DNA from: Vibrio sp. JC009
GTDB taxonomy: Bacteria > Pseudomonadota > Gammaproteobacteria > Enterobacterales > Vibrionaceae
Assembly: GCF_029016485.1 (NCBI RefSeq)
Contig: NZ_CP092107.1
Coordinates: forward strand, 744,001 to 808,000
Length of the DNA stretch: 64,000 nucleotides
Direction of reading: 5' to 3'
Each line of letters begins with the position of its first letter. Position 1 is the first letter of the stretch. The translations under genes and the position numbers were made by a program. The notes beneath the pieces are model-generated. The model searched no databases, was not told where the DNA came from, and worked only from the letters and a program-made list of their open reading frames with translations. Shown piece after piece: positions 9,551-17,267 of this stretch.

Positions 9551-10525
9551 ATGAATATACTAATTTGCGATGATTCCGCTCTTGCAAGAAAGACACTTTA
9601 CAGAACAGTAAGTACAGAAATATCAGCAAAAATCTTTTTCGGTGAAAACGGTCAGGAGGCGGTGGACATTTTATCCACCTCTGATATTGACCTTATGTTT
9701 CTGGATCTGACTATGCCGGTCATGGACGGATTTGAAGTTCTCAGTTCACTGCCTGTCAGCGACTATAACACTCAGATCGTTGTCGTATCCGCTGATATTC
9801 AGGAAGAAGCGAAAGCCCGTTGTCTGAGCCTGGGAGCAAATGCTTTTATTGAAAAGCCGTACAAAATTGACCAGATACAATCCGTATTAGCCCCGTTTCA
9901 GCACTCATCTTCAGAGCCTGAGCCTTCTCTGCCAGAAGCCGACGAAGCGCAATTTGATATCGATGCAACAAGCAAATTCAAAGAGTTAACCAATATTGCC
10001 CTGGGCAGAGGCGCTGCAATTCTCTCTGACCGGGTTGGTCAGTTTATTAACCTGCCTATACCCACCGTTGGCTATTTCGAAGCCAGCGAACTGAAAATGA
10101 TCATCAGCGATGTGTTGCAAAGAGATTCCATGCACGCTGTCACACAACGCTTTGTCGGTGGCGGCATTCATGGCGAATCCCTGGTGTGCATGCGGGGTAA
10201 GAATATAACCGAACTAGCCGCAAAGCTGGGGCTGGGCGGTGCTTCAATCAGCCAGAGTGAGCTGGTAATGAATATCGCATCCCTTTTGGTTTCTACCTAT
10301 CTGAATTCACTGGCTCACCAGTTGGTCAGGAGCTTTTCACTCAGGCAGCCAATTCTTCTGGATCACAACGTTTGTGAGTACCTTACTGAGCATCAGATTG
10401 AGCAGGGTGCTTTTACTATTGAATTTACCTATTTTGCTGAAGAACTGGATTTTGAATGCGAAATGCTGCTTTTGTTAGATCCAGACTCTCTGGAAGTGAT
10501 TAAATCGTTAATGGAGAGGCTGTAA
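9551..10525 (+). CDS. Response regulator receiver fused to a CheC-like domain
   Basis: 324 aa. An N-terminal receiver (residues 1-120) has acidic D7/D8 and phosphoacceptor D52 in MFLDLTMPVMDG, and a lysine in IEKPYK. Residues ~135-320 carry a CheC/CheX-type domain: the segment beginning SKFKELTN fits the CheC signature [DS]x3Ex2N followed 22 residues later by P. CheC/CheX proteins are CheY-P phosphatases, so this may be a self-dephosphorylating or cross-talking regulator. The upstream extension to GTG 9482 lacks domain similarity. Its TAA stop overlaps the ATG of the next gene, a diguanylate cyclase, so the two are translationally coupled. Confidence 0.8.
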   Translation: MNILICDDSALARKTLYRTVSTEISAKIFFGENGQEAVDILSTSDIDLMFLDLTMPVMDGFEVLSSLPVSDYNTQIVVVSADIQEEAKARCLSLGANAFIEKPYKIDQIQSVLAPFQHSSSEPEPSLPEADEAQFDIDATSKFKELTNIALGRGAAILSDRVGQFINLPIPTVGYFEASELKMIISDVLQRDSMHAVTQRFVGGGIHGESLVCMRGKNITELAAKLGLGGASISQSELVMNIASLLVSTYLNSLAHQLVRSFSLRQPILLDHNVCEYLTEHQIEQGAFTIEFTYFAEELDFECEMLLLLDPDSLEVIKSLMERL

Positions 10526-11484
10526 TGAGCGAAATTACTCTGGATTTAAAAGAATTTCACTGGTCCCTGCAGGTTATGAACACCATAGATGTTGGCCTGG
10601 TTGTGCTAGATAAAGAGTATAAGGTCTGCCTGTGGAATGACTTTATGCAGAGCTACAGCGGCATCAATGCCGACAAGGTCATGCAGAAAAACCTTTTCGA
10701 AGTGGTCGATAACCTGCCTAAAGAGTGGCTGAAAGCCAAAATAGACACCTGTACCGATCTGCGTAACCGCGTTTTTTCAAATTGGGAAACCACTGCGCAT
10801 ATTTTCGACTTTAAAAACTACTCGCCACTGTCGCAGGGACTTGAGGCCATGTATCAGAATATGGTTATCACCCCCCTGACCTCCCTGAACGGTGAAGTTT
10901 CTCATGTCTGCCTGATGATCCAGGATGTATCGGATGTGGCGAAAAGCAGGCTGCACCTGCGTGCATCAAATCAGAAACTGGCAACGCTCAGCCGTACCGA
11001 TGGCCTGACAGGGCTGTTTAACCGCGCTTACTGGGAGTCCTGTCTGGTGACAGAGTTTGAGAAAATCAGACTCACCCATTCCCCCTCTTCACTGGTTATC
11101 TTCGATATCGATCACTTCAAGAAAGTGAATGATACCTACGGACATGGTGCTGGTGACGAAGTTATCCGCAAAACAGCACAGGAGCTGAGAAAAACCGCGC
11201 GTACCAGCGATATCTGCGGTCGTTACGGCGGTGAGGAGTTTACTGTGTTACTTCCTGAAACCACTGCCGATCAGGCACACTACTTTGCTGAACGTCTGAG
11301 AAAACGCATAGAAAACCTGTGCGTAGAGACGGAAGAGGGCAATATCTCTTATACAATCAGCCTTGGCATCTGCGAATTTAACAGTAAACTGGAAACCCAT
11401 CTTGAATGGTTGGAAAAAGCGGATCAGGCTCTCTATCAGTCGAAAAACTCTGGCCGTAACCAGTCAAACGTAATGACCCTATAA
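10525..11484 (+). CDS. PAS-GGDEF diguanylate cyclase
   Basis: 319 aa, cytoplasmic, no transmembrane helix. A PAS-like domain occupies residues ~10-140 (TIDVGLVVLDKEYKVCLWN). GGDEF follows (~155-315) with DGLTGLFNRAYW, DIDHFKKVNDTYGHGAGD and an intact RYGGEEF. An RTSD I-site lies five residues before the signature, so product feedback is expected. The start codon overlaps the stop of the receiver-CheC gene by one base, implying that the regulator's output is this cyclase. Confidence 0.88.
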   Translation: MSEITLDLKEFHWSLQVMNTIDVGLVVLDKEYKVCLWNDFMQSYSGINADKVMQKNLFEVVDNLPKEWLKAKIDTCTDLRNRVFSNWETTAHIFDFKNYSPLSQGLEAMYQNMVITPLTSLNGEVSHVCLMIQDVSDVAKSRLHLRASNQKLATLSRTDGLTGLFNRAYWESCLVTEFEKIRLTHSPSSLVIFDIDHFKKVNDTYGHGAGDEVIRKTAQELRKTARTSDICGRYGGEEFTVLLPETTADQAHYFAERLRKRIENLCVETEEGNISYTISLGICEFNSKLETHLEWLEKADQALYQSKNSGRNQSNVMTL

Positions 11485-11495
11485 CAGGAAGAGTA

Positions 11496-12479
11496 ATGAT
11501 TAAATTAGCCATAATCGGAAGCAGCTGGATTACAGAAAAGTTTGTTGATGCCGCGATAGCATCCGGTGAGTTTGAACTGGCGGGAATCTACTCACGCTCT
11601 ATATCAAAGGCAAAAAACTTCCTGCCTTCACTGCAGAGCAAAGAGTGTGCGTTCTTTGACGACTTAACTACCCTGGCACAGGATACCCGTATAGACGCGG
11701 TATATGTTGCGTCCCCAAACAGCCACCACTGTGAGCAGGCTTGTCTGCTGATGGAACAGGGAAAACATGTAATCTGTGAAAAGCCTCTGGCGTCAAATGC
11801 CGCGCAGGCCAGCAAGATGTTTAGTGTGGCAAAGCGAAACGGCGTTATCCTGTTTGAGGCGTTTAAAACGGAATTTCTGCCAAACTTTATTGAGCTGAAA
11901 AGAAACCTGCCAGCGGTAGGCCGGCTAAGAAATGTTTACCTGAGCTACTGTCAGTACTCCTCCCGCTATCAGAAGTACCTCAATGGTGAAAATCCGAATA
12001 CCTTTAATCCGGAATTTTCCAACGGCTCTATTATGGATATCGGCTATTACTGCGTATCAGCAGCGGTTTCGCTGTTCGGAAAACCGGAATCTGTGCTTGC
12101 CAGCGCCAAACTGCTGAACTCCGGTGTTGATGCCCACGGCAGCGTGATCCTGACCTACGAAAACTTTATTGTCGCCATTCAGCACTCTAAAGTTTCCGAT
12201 GGTGTCATTGCCAGCGAAATTCAGGGCGAAGACGGCGCTATTGTGGCGGAACACTTCTCTGAATGTGACGGCTTCAGCATCCAGAAAAAAGGGGAAGCTC
12301 CAAACTTTATTTCGCTGGAGCAGGAAGAGAACTCTATGATCTACGAAGCTCTGGAGTTTGCAGAGCAAATCAAAAAAGGCGATATGTGGGAAGCACCCAT
12401 TCAACGCTCACTGGCGGTTGCTGAAGTTATCACCGAAGTGCGCAAGCAGACAGGTGTGGTTTTTCCTGCTGATAGTTAA
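11496..12479 (+). CDS. Gfo/Idh/MocA-family oxidoreductase
   Basis: 327 aa. An N-terminal Rossmann fold (KLAIIGSSWITEKFVDAA) binds NAD(P). VICEKPLASN is the family EKP motif and SIMDIGYYCVSAA the substrate-domain motif with the catalytic region. Such enzymes oxidise or reduce sugars and sugar derivatives; the substrate is not predictable. A good ribosome site (AGGAAG) precedes the ATG, 11 bases after the cyclase gene, but a functional link is doubtful. Confidence 0.82.
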   Translation: MIKLAIIGSSWITEKFVDAAIASGEFELAGIYSRSISKAKNFLPSLQSKECAFFDDLTTLAQDTRIDAVYVASPNSHHCEQACLLMEQGKHVICEKPLASNAAQASKMFSVAKRNGVILFEAFKTEFLPNFIELKRNLPAVGRLRNVYLSYCQYSSRYQKYLNGENPNTFNPEFSNGSIMDIGYYCVSAAVSLFGKPESVLASAKLLNSGVDAHGSVILTYENFIVAIQHSKVSDGVIASEIQGEDGAIVAEHFSECDGFSIQKKGEAPNFISLEQEENSMIYEALEFAEQIKKGDMWEAPIQRSLAVAEVITEVRKQTGVVFPADS

Positions 12480-12516
12480 GGCATTCTGCCCAGCTTAGAA
12501 AAGACTCCGTAAGTCT

Positions 12517-12693
12517 CTCGTTCCCACGCTCCAGCGTGGGAACGCATATCAGACTAAAATAAACCGCATACAACATAGCACTCTCGATATTTAATTTTCT
12601 TTACTTATCAAGAGATTAATTACCTTTCGAATATTGTATAAAAATGAAAGAAGCGAGGAACCTGTAAGCCCGGTATGCATTCCCACGCAGGAG
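12517..12693. repeat. Palindromic repeat family A, copy 1 (left part, split by the IS)
   Basis: It starts with a hairpin-forming end, CTCGTTCCCACGCTCCAGCG, followed by GTGGGAACGCATA. About 110 bases of AT-rich core follow, then the opposite end TATGCATTCCCACGC, which breaks off at the insertion sequence. The missing arm (GCATGGGAACGAGG) reappears at 14021-14034. The intact copy at 14785-14973 shows the undisturbed form. Confidence 0.75.
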
Positions 12694-12765
12694 ATGTATG
12701 GACTCCCGGCTCCCTCAGGAGTAGCGTAATAAGCGACCAAACTTTTACAAAAGGAGTCCATACAT
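12694..12765 (+). promoter_or_regulatory. Left-end inverted repeat enclosing the transposase start
   Basis: ATGTATGGACTCC (12694-12706) is a perfect 13-bp inverted repeat of GGAGTCCATACAT (12753-12765). The second arm contains the AAAGGAG ribosome site and the first two bases of the ATG. RNA reading in from outside would fold this stem and hide the start site; RNA starting inside the left end would not. Confidence 0.6.
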
Positions 12766-13801
12766 GAAATATTCTACCGTTATTGCTATTGACCTTGCAA
12801 AGAGTGTTTTTCAGGTCTGTAAGATGAATTTCGATGGCAAGATTATTTTTAATCGAGAAATGAGCCGTAAGAAACTGCTGGAATTTTTAGCCAGGGAAAA
12901 AGCAACACTGGTAGCAATGGAGTCATGCAGTACAACCAACTATTGGGCTCGATATGCTAAAGAGCAAGGGCATGAAGTGAAGGCTATTGCCCCACGTCGG
13001 GCAGCTGCATTCAGGCAGGGCCAAAAAACCGATGCCAATGACGCTATTGCCATTGCTATCGCAGCTACGCAATCTCAAATAAAATCCTGTCGCATACCAA
13101 CCGTTGAAGAGCAGTGTCAGCAATCCATCGTTCATATGCGAGATCTACTGGTTAGGCAGAAGGTAAGTATAAGTAATCAACTGCGTTCCTATTTACTGGA
13201 GTTTGGCATTCCGATCACTAAAGGTGATAAAGCATTGAGAGAAGCCATTCCTTATGTTCTTGAGGACGCTGATAACGGATTAACCGGCCAGTTTAGAGCT
13301 TGCCTGAGTCAGATGTATGAGCAGTTTATAAATTTGATAGAGCAAGTAGAAGCTTTTACACAACAACTACAGCAGTCAATAGCGCAAGATAAAGTGTGCA
13401 GGCGGTTACAAGCTCTGGAGGGGGTTGGCCCAGTATGCTCAGTTTTATTAAAAGTAGCGTTAGGCCAGGCAGAGCATTTTAGTAAGGGTAGAGAAGCTTC
13501 AGCTTGTCTGGGGTTAACACCCGTTCAACACAGTAGTGGTGGTAAACAGAAAATAGGTTCTATCGCTAAAAAGTGTGGTCACAACATGTTGCGTAGTGCA
13601 CTCTTTCGAGGAGCCTTAACAGTTGTGTGTAAACTGGAAAAACGAGAAGCCCGGACAGGAAAAGAGCAATGGCTTAAAGATCTGACCACAAGGCGAGGCA
13701 AAAAAGTTGCAGCTATTGCTTTGGCAAATAAAACGGTGAGAACGGCTCTTGCCATGATAAAAAGTGATGAGGAATATAAGCCACAACCACTTGTGGCTTA
13801 A
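12764..13801 (+). CDS. IS110-family transposase (DEDD type)
   Basis: 345 aa, full length. The N-terminal RuvC-like DEDD domain begins with IAIDLAKSVF (D10), then VAMESC (E) and KTDANDA (two D). The C-terminal Tnp_20 domain has LEGVGPVCSVLL and LGLTPVQHSSGGKQKIG with the candidate catalytic serine. It carries out excision and site-specific insertion through a circular intermediate, guided by an RNA from the element end in this family. No frameshift is seen, so the copy may be active. The AAAGGAG site lies 7 bases before the ATG. Confidence 0.92.
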   Translation: MKYSTVIAIDLAKSVFQVCKMNFDGKIIFNREMSRKKLLEFLAREKATLVAMESCSTTNYWARYAKEQGHEVKAIAPRRAAAFRQGQKTDANDAIAIAIAATQSQIKSCRIPTVEEQCQQSIVHMRDLLVRQKVSISNQLRSYLLEFGIPITKGDKALREAIPYVLEDADNGLTGQFRACLSQMYEQFINLIEQVEAFTQQLQQSIAQDKVCRRLQALEGVGPVCSVLLKVALGQAEHFSKGREASACLGLTPVQHSSGGKQKIGSIAKKCGHNMLRSALFRGALTVVCKLEKREARTGKEQWLKDLTTRRGKKVAAIALANKTVRTALAMIKSDEEYKPQPLVA

Positions 13802-14000
13802 TACCAGGTTAGTCAAAAAGAACGTAAGAACAAACAGGTAAGACCAACCTTCAAGAGACTGGCCCATGCTCAGGTAGAAACTACCGTGCGGGAGATAAAG
13901 TCATGAAGGTGCGAATACATCGAAGAGGCCGAGGTAGCTCCTCAGTTAGAGCCCGTATATAAGCAAGCATCTGACCTCTGTTCTAATAAACTTTTTGACA
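13802..14000 (+). ncRNA. Candidate bridge/seek RNA region of the IS110 element
   Basis: The non-coding right end lies where IS1111-subgroup elements encode their guide RNA. It contains small stems such as GGTAG-AAA-CTACC (13873-13885). Just before this stem is CCCATGCTC (13863-13871), which equals the complementary strand of GAGCATGGG as found in the family A hairpin targeted by the element. Exact RNA ends and folding are not determined. Confidence 0.4.
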
Positions 14001-14020
14001 ACACCCGGGAGTCCATATAA
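13995..14020 (+). promoter_or_regulatory. Outward -35-like box in the IS right end
   Basis: TTGACA at 13995-14000 points out of the element; TATAAG lies 15 bases on. In a circular intermediate this box would face the left end and transposase, as for junction promoters in IS110-type elements. In the present location it could weakly drive outward transcription. Confidence 0.35.
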
Positions 14021-14059
14021 GCATGGGAACGAGGCACCTCGAACGTTATAAGCTCTCAA

Positions 14060-14689
14060 CTACCTACTCACCGCCAGATAAGTCCCTGCCAGAATCATAA
14101 TTCCACCAGCACTGCGATTTAATCTTCTGTGCGCCACTGGCGTCTTTAACAACTGAGAAGCGCGCGCAGCACCATAAGCAATCAGCATAAGACCAAGTGT
14201 TAACGCCACAGAAGCCAGTGAAGCCGCCAGTGCTATATCCTGCGCCTGCAGCACAGTCAGATCGATAAAGGTCGGTAAAAAGGCAATATAGAAAAGGATC
14301 ACCTTAGGGTTTGAAGCCGAAATCAGAAAACCCTGAGTAAAGCCTGCAATATTGGAAATCTCGCGAAGCTTTTGCGGTTCAGACTCAATGGTCTGTTTTG
14401 CAGCAGGCAGGGTTTTAAACATCTTATAGCCAAGATAGATAAGATAAGCCGCGCCCACGTAGCGGATAACCACAAATACCTCAGACCAGTTTTCGGCAAT
14501 CGTCGCCAGACCAAAACAGGCCATGATCAGATAAACCACATCACTGGCTACCATACCAAGTGCCAGAGCCAGGCAGCTCCTTGAACCATGCACCAGTGCT
14601 CGCGCCAACATCGCAAACACTCCCGGCCCCGGAGTCACGCTGAATACAAAAATGGCCACAAAAAAGGTAATTGCTCCCTCAAAAGACAT
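14060..14689 (-). CDS. LysE/RhtB-family exporter
   Basis: About 209 aa, six hydrophobic segments. The N-terminal FVFSVTPGPGVFAMLARAL contains the LysE/RhtB signature. Members export amino acids or homoserine lactones; the substrate is unknown. The frame extends to 14719, but the ATG at 14689 has AGGGAAG about 6 bases upstream and starts where the family starts. A second LysE-type gene lies at 30.3 kb with low similarity, so they are not recent duplicates. Confidence 0.85.
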   Translation of the reverse strand: MSFEGAITFFVAIFVFSVTPGPGVFAMLARALVHGSRSCLALALGMVASDVVYLIMACFGLATIAENWSEVFVVIRYVGAAYLIYLGYKMFKTLPAAKQTIESEPQKLREISNIAGFTQGFLISASNPKVILFYIAFLPTFIDLTVLQAQDIALAASLASVALTLGLMLIAYGAARASQLLKTPVAHRRLNRSAGGIMILAGTYLAVSR

Positions 14690-14784
14690 CTTTACTTCCC
14701 TATATAAATCAATCCACACCCTGTTTTATCACAGTTACAAATGAATACTCAATAAATAATTATTCACCCAAACCTTCCACCCCC

Positions 14785-14973
14785 CTCGTTCCCATGCTCC
14801 GGCGTGGGAATGCATATCTGACTAAAAATAACCGAAAATTGTATAGCGTTCTTGGCGTTTAATTACCTTTGCTTATCATGGCATTGATCGCTTGTGAGTT
14901 AATGAATAAAGATGAAAGAGTTGAAGGGGCTTTATGTCCGGTATGCATTCCCACGCTGGAGCGTGGGAACGAG
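14785..14973. repeat. Palindromic repeat family A, copy 2 (intact)
   Basis: 189 bp. Both ends are hairpins that are also inverted copies of each other: CTCGTTCCCATGCTCCGGCG on the left, and the complement of the same sequence on the right, ending GCGTGGGAACGAG. The AT-rich core is partly like copy 1. The layout is that of a MITE or paired REP element with no coding capacity. Confidence 0.75.
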
Positions 14974-14996
14974 GAAAGACATTAGAATATAGGTAG

Positions 14997-16991
14997 TTAC
15001 AGACCTTTTAGGTATTGTGCATTAGTGGTGGGAGAAATCTTATCTGCTAGCAACTTCCCGGCTTCGGCATTGCCTGTGATCAACTCACGGAAAATCGCAA
15101 TAATCTCTGGCTTATCAGCCTTAACACTGGTTTCAGTCTGAATATTTCTGAGATCAATCAGGTAGTCGCTAAACAGCTCCGGAAGCTCTTCAACAACCTG
15201 TGTATTCATAAAATGGTGCTGGCTGTAAATGCAATTATATTCACCCTTCTGCTTGTCAATAATATAAGCAGAGTCCTTCAGGTTGATGATGGATGTATGC
15301 TTGTTGCATCTTGGCAGACAGCCTCTGTTAATTTTCTTTTTCTTACAGCCGATGCTTTGCTGGAACAGGCACTGCCTGCTGGTCATCACCGCAATTGGAT
15401 GGTAAATGCTGTGGTATAACCTGAAATCTTCCGGCGTTACCAGCCTTTCCATCTGTCTTTTATTGATCTCGTTGGAGATAAATGCGCCAGAGCAGTTAAA
15501 CTCCTCTTTCAGCGCTTTTAAAGCAAATGAGTTGGCGATATTCAGCTGAGGCCCGGCGATCCAGTCAATGCCCAGCTCAAACGCCGCCCAGCCTATTCCC
15601 AGATTATTGGTTACAATCTGCTTTGGCTTAATTTCGCTTAGCAAACGCACGGCGGCATCATAATCTTTGTCAATTAGCACTGCCGAGAACCAAGGGGTCA
15701 ATTGAGGGTTACTGCGAAGCAGTTCTTCCATCTGTGCAAAGTAATAATCAAGACCATCCGGCAACTGGTAGAAAACATCTGCGCCACTTTGAAGCGCACT
15801 GGCAATATCCTCTTTTGATGAAATCAGCACTGACAGCTCAGGCTGCACTTGCTTTTTCTCACCGGCTTTTAATGCATCAAGAATAACGGTTTCATGAACG
15901 CCTTTGCGCTGAGCAAACTCAGCGCCCGTCAGTGATTCATCCACCTTAAGCGTCGCCAGTCGGTTCTCTACGGTTTTGATAATCGCGGTTTTATCGTCAT
16001 ACAGCTTCTGCTTCACCTCTGATACATCGTCTCCGGTCAGATCGACAAAGTGCTGAACCGAATTATCCCGCGGATTGTCGATATACATCTCTTTGCTGAT
16101 CTCGCCCTGAAGGTAACCATCTGAAAAATCGCGGTTGTAGACGGTATACAGCTCTTTTGTATCTTCAAGCAAGCTGTCTTCTTCGCACAGGCTGTCTATC
16201 TGTCTGCGCCAGTTATCAACCACAGTATAAACATAGTGAGAGCCCTTAATCCTGCCCTCTACTTTCAGCGAATAGACACCCGCATCTGCCAGTTGCTTAA
16301 GATCAGCGAAGGCTGAGTTATCTTTCATATTCAGAGGGTGACGAACACCGGCTTCGGTCAGCTGAAACTCATCACGGCATGGCTGACTGCATCTGCCACG
16401 GTTACCGGATGCACCGTTGCGAACAGAGCTGACATAGCAAAGACCGGAAAAACCGATACAGTAAGAACCGTGAACAAACACTTCCATCAGGACATCATGC
16501 TGATGACCGAACTGCGCCAGACGGGTGATTTCATTGATATTCAGTTCTCTGGACAGGTTTACCCGGCTGGAACCAAATTGCTTAAGCAGCTGGATTTGAC
16601 CTTCGTTATGGGTATTAAGCTGAGTAGACGCATGAATATCAAGCTGCGGATAATAGTGCTTGAGAATATAAGCCAGACCAAGGTCCTGAAAAATCACCCC
16701 GTCAATTTCGGTTTTCAGCAGGGTGTTAAGCATGCGCACCAGTGCGGCGATTTCCGACTCCATGATAATGATGTTTAAGGTAACAAAGATCTTACAGTGG
16801 TGCTGATGAGCGATATTAACCACTTCATTCAGCTCATCAAGGGTAAGGTTGGTAGCGCGATTACGGGCGTTAAAGCGGTTCAGTCCACAATAGACAGCAT
16901 CAGCACCTGCAACAATCGCAGCTTTAATTGATTCAGCATCACCACCCGGTGCCAGTAGTTCAAATTGGCTTTTATCCACAGAAGATCTCAA
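14997..16991 (-). CDS. U32-family protein (RlhA/TrhP type)
   Basis: 664 aa. Residues 1-300 carry the U32 domain: ELLAPGGDAESIKAAI, GADAVYCGLNRFNAR, and the cysteine cluster CIGFSGLCYVSS...GRCSQPC that in characterised relatives participates in an Fe-S/prephenate-dependent RNA hydroxylation role. Despite the peptidase name, E. coli relatives (RlhA, TrhP, UbiU/V) are hydroxylation factors for RNA or ubiquinone. The C-terminal half is a second U32-like barrel rather than the DUF3656 region seen in RlhA, so the exact role is open. More cysteines near residue 575 (CLFQQSIGC...CLPRC) may bind a second cluster. The start is TTG with a weak ribosome site; GTG four codons later is an alternative. Confidence 0.75.
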   Translation of the reverse strand: MRSSVDKSQFELLAPGGDAESIKAAIVAGADAVYCGLNRFNARNRATNLTLDELNEVVNIAHQHHCKIFVTLNIIIMESEIAALVRMLNTLLKTEIDGVIFQDLGLAYILKHYYPQLDIHASTQLNTHNEGQIQLLKQFGSSRVNLSRELNINEITRLAQFGHQHDVLMEVFVHGSYCIGFSGLCYVSSVRNGASGNRGRCSQPCRDEFQLTEAGVRHPLNMKDNSAFADLKQLADAGVYSLKVEGRIKGSHYVYTVVDNWRRQIDSLCEEDSLLEDTKELYTVYNRDFSDGYLQGEISKEMYIDNPRDNSVQHFVDLTGDDVSEVKQKLYDDKTAIIKTVENRLATLKVDESLTGAEFAQRKGVHETVILDALKAGEKKQVQPELSVLISSKEDIASALQSGADVFYQLPDGLDYYFAQMEELLRSNPQLTPWFSAVLIDKDYDAAVRLLSEIKPKQIVTNNLGIGWAAFELGIDWIAGPQLNIANSFALKALKEEFNCSGAFISNEINKRQMERLVTPEDFRLYHSIYHPIAVMTSRQCLFQQSIGCKKKKINRGCLPRCNKHTSIINLKDSAYIIDKQKGEYNCIYSQHHFMNTQVVEELPELFSDYLIDLRNIQTETSVKADKPEIIAIFRELITGNAEAGKLLADKISPTTNAQYLKGL

Positions 16992-17076
16992 TATCGGTTC
17001 AGAACAAAGGCGGGTATTCTACCGATCCTTGCTGCGGATGTCCTGTGGTAATTGAAAGGCTCCTAACGGCTGACTA

Positions 17077-17241
17077 TTATACACAAAACATTAAAGTGAC
17101 CAGAGAATGGTTAAACCACCAAAACTTAACCCCATGAGAAACAACCCCTCCCAGCCTCCCCTTCGATGCTACTTCTTCGAAAATCCGTCCTTTCGAGGCT
17201 AAGGGGAGGAGCATTCTTTGGCTCCTTAAACTTGTGTATAA
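17077..17241. repeat. MITE-like repeat family B, copy 1
   Basis: 165 bp bounded by perfect 10-bp inverted repeats TTATACACAA / TTGTGTATAA. The core contains CCCCTCCCAGCCTCCCCTTC and its near complement AAGGGGAGGAG, so it folds into a long hairpin. A 249-bp relative is at 26538-26786. No coding sequence. Confidence 0.7.
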
Positions 17242-17267
17242 GAAATAGCCTGACGGAGCCTCTGAAT

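Larger units (their letters stand above)
12691..14021 (+). mobile_element. IS110-family (IS1111-type) insertion sequence
   Basis: One transposase gene with long non-coding ends. Near-terminal 13-bp inverted repeats TATGGACTCCCGG (12697-12709) and CCGGGAGTCCATA (14005-14017) fit the subterminal repeats of the IS1111 subgroup. The right non-coding end (~200 bases) is much longer than the left (~70), also as in that subgroup. No target duplication is visible, as expected for IS110. The element splits the right hairpin of a palindromic repeat. Exact boundaries are uncertain by several bases. Confidence 0.8.

Noticed and set aside
12480..14034. Composite transposon bounded by two repeat copies
   Set aside because: The sequences left and right of the IS are two halves of one palindromic repeat, not two full elements, and no cargo is present.
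14997..16991. Annotation as a true U32 protease
   Set aside because: The cysteine cluster and similarity to RlhA/TrhP-type proteins fit the hydroxylation-factor branch; no protease active site is evident.
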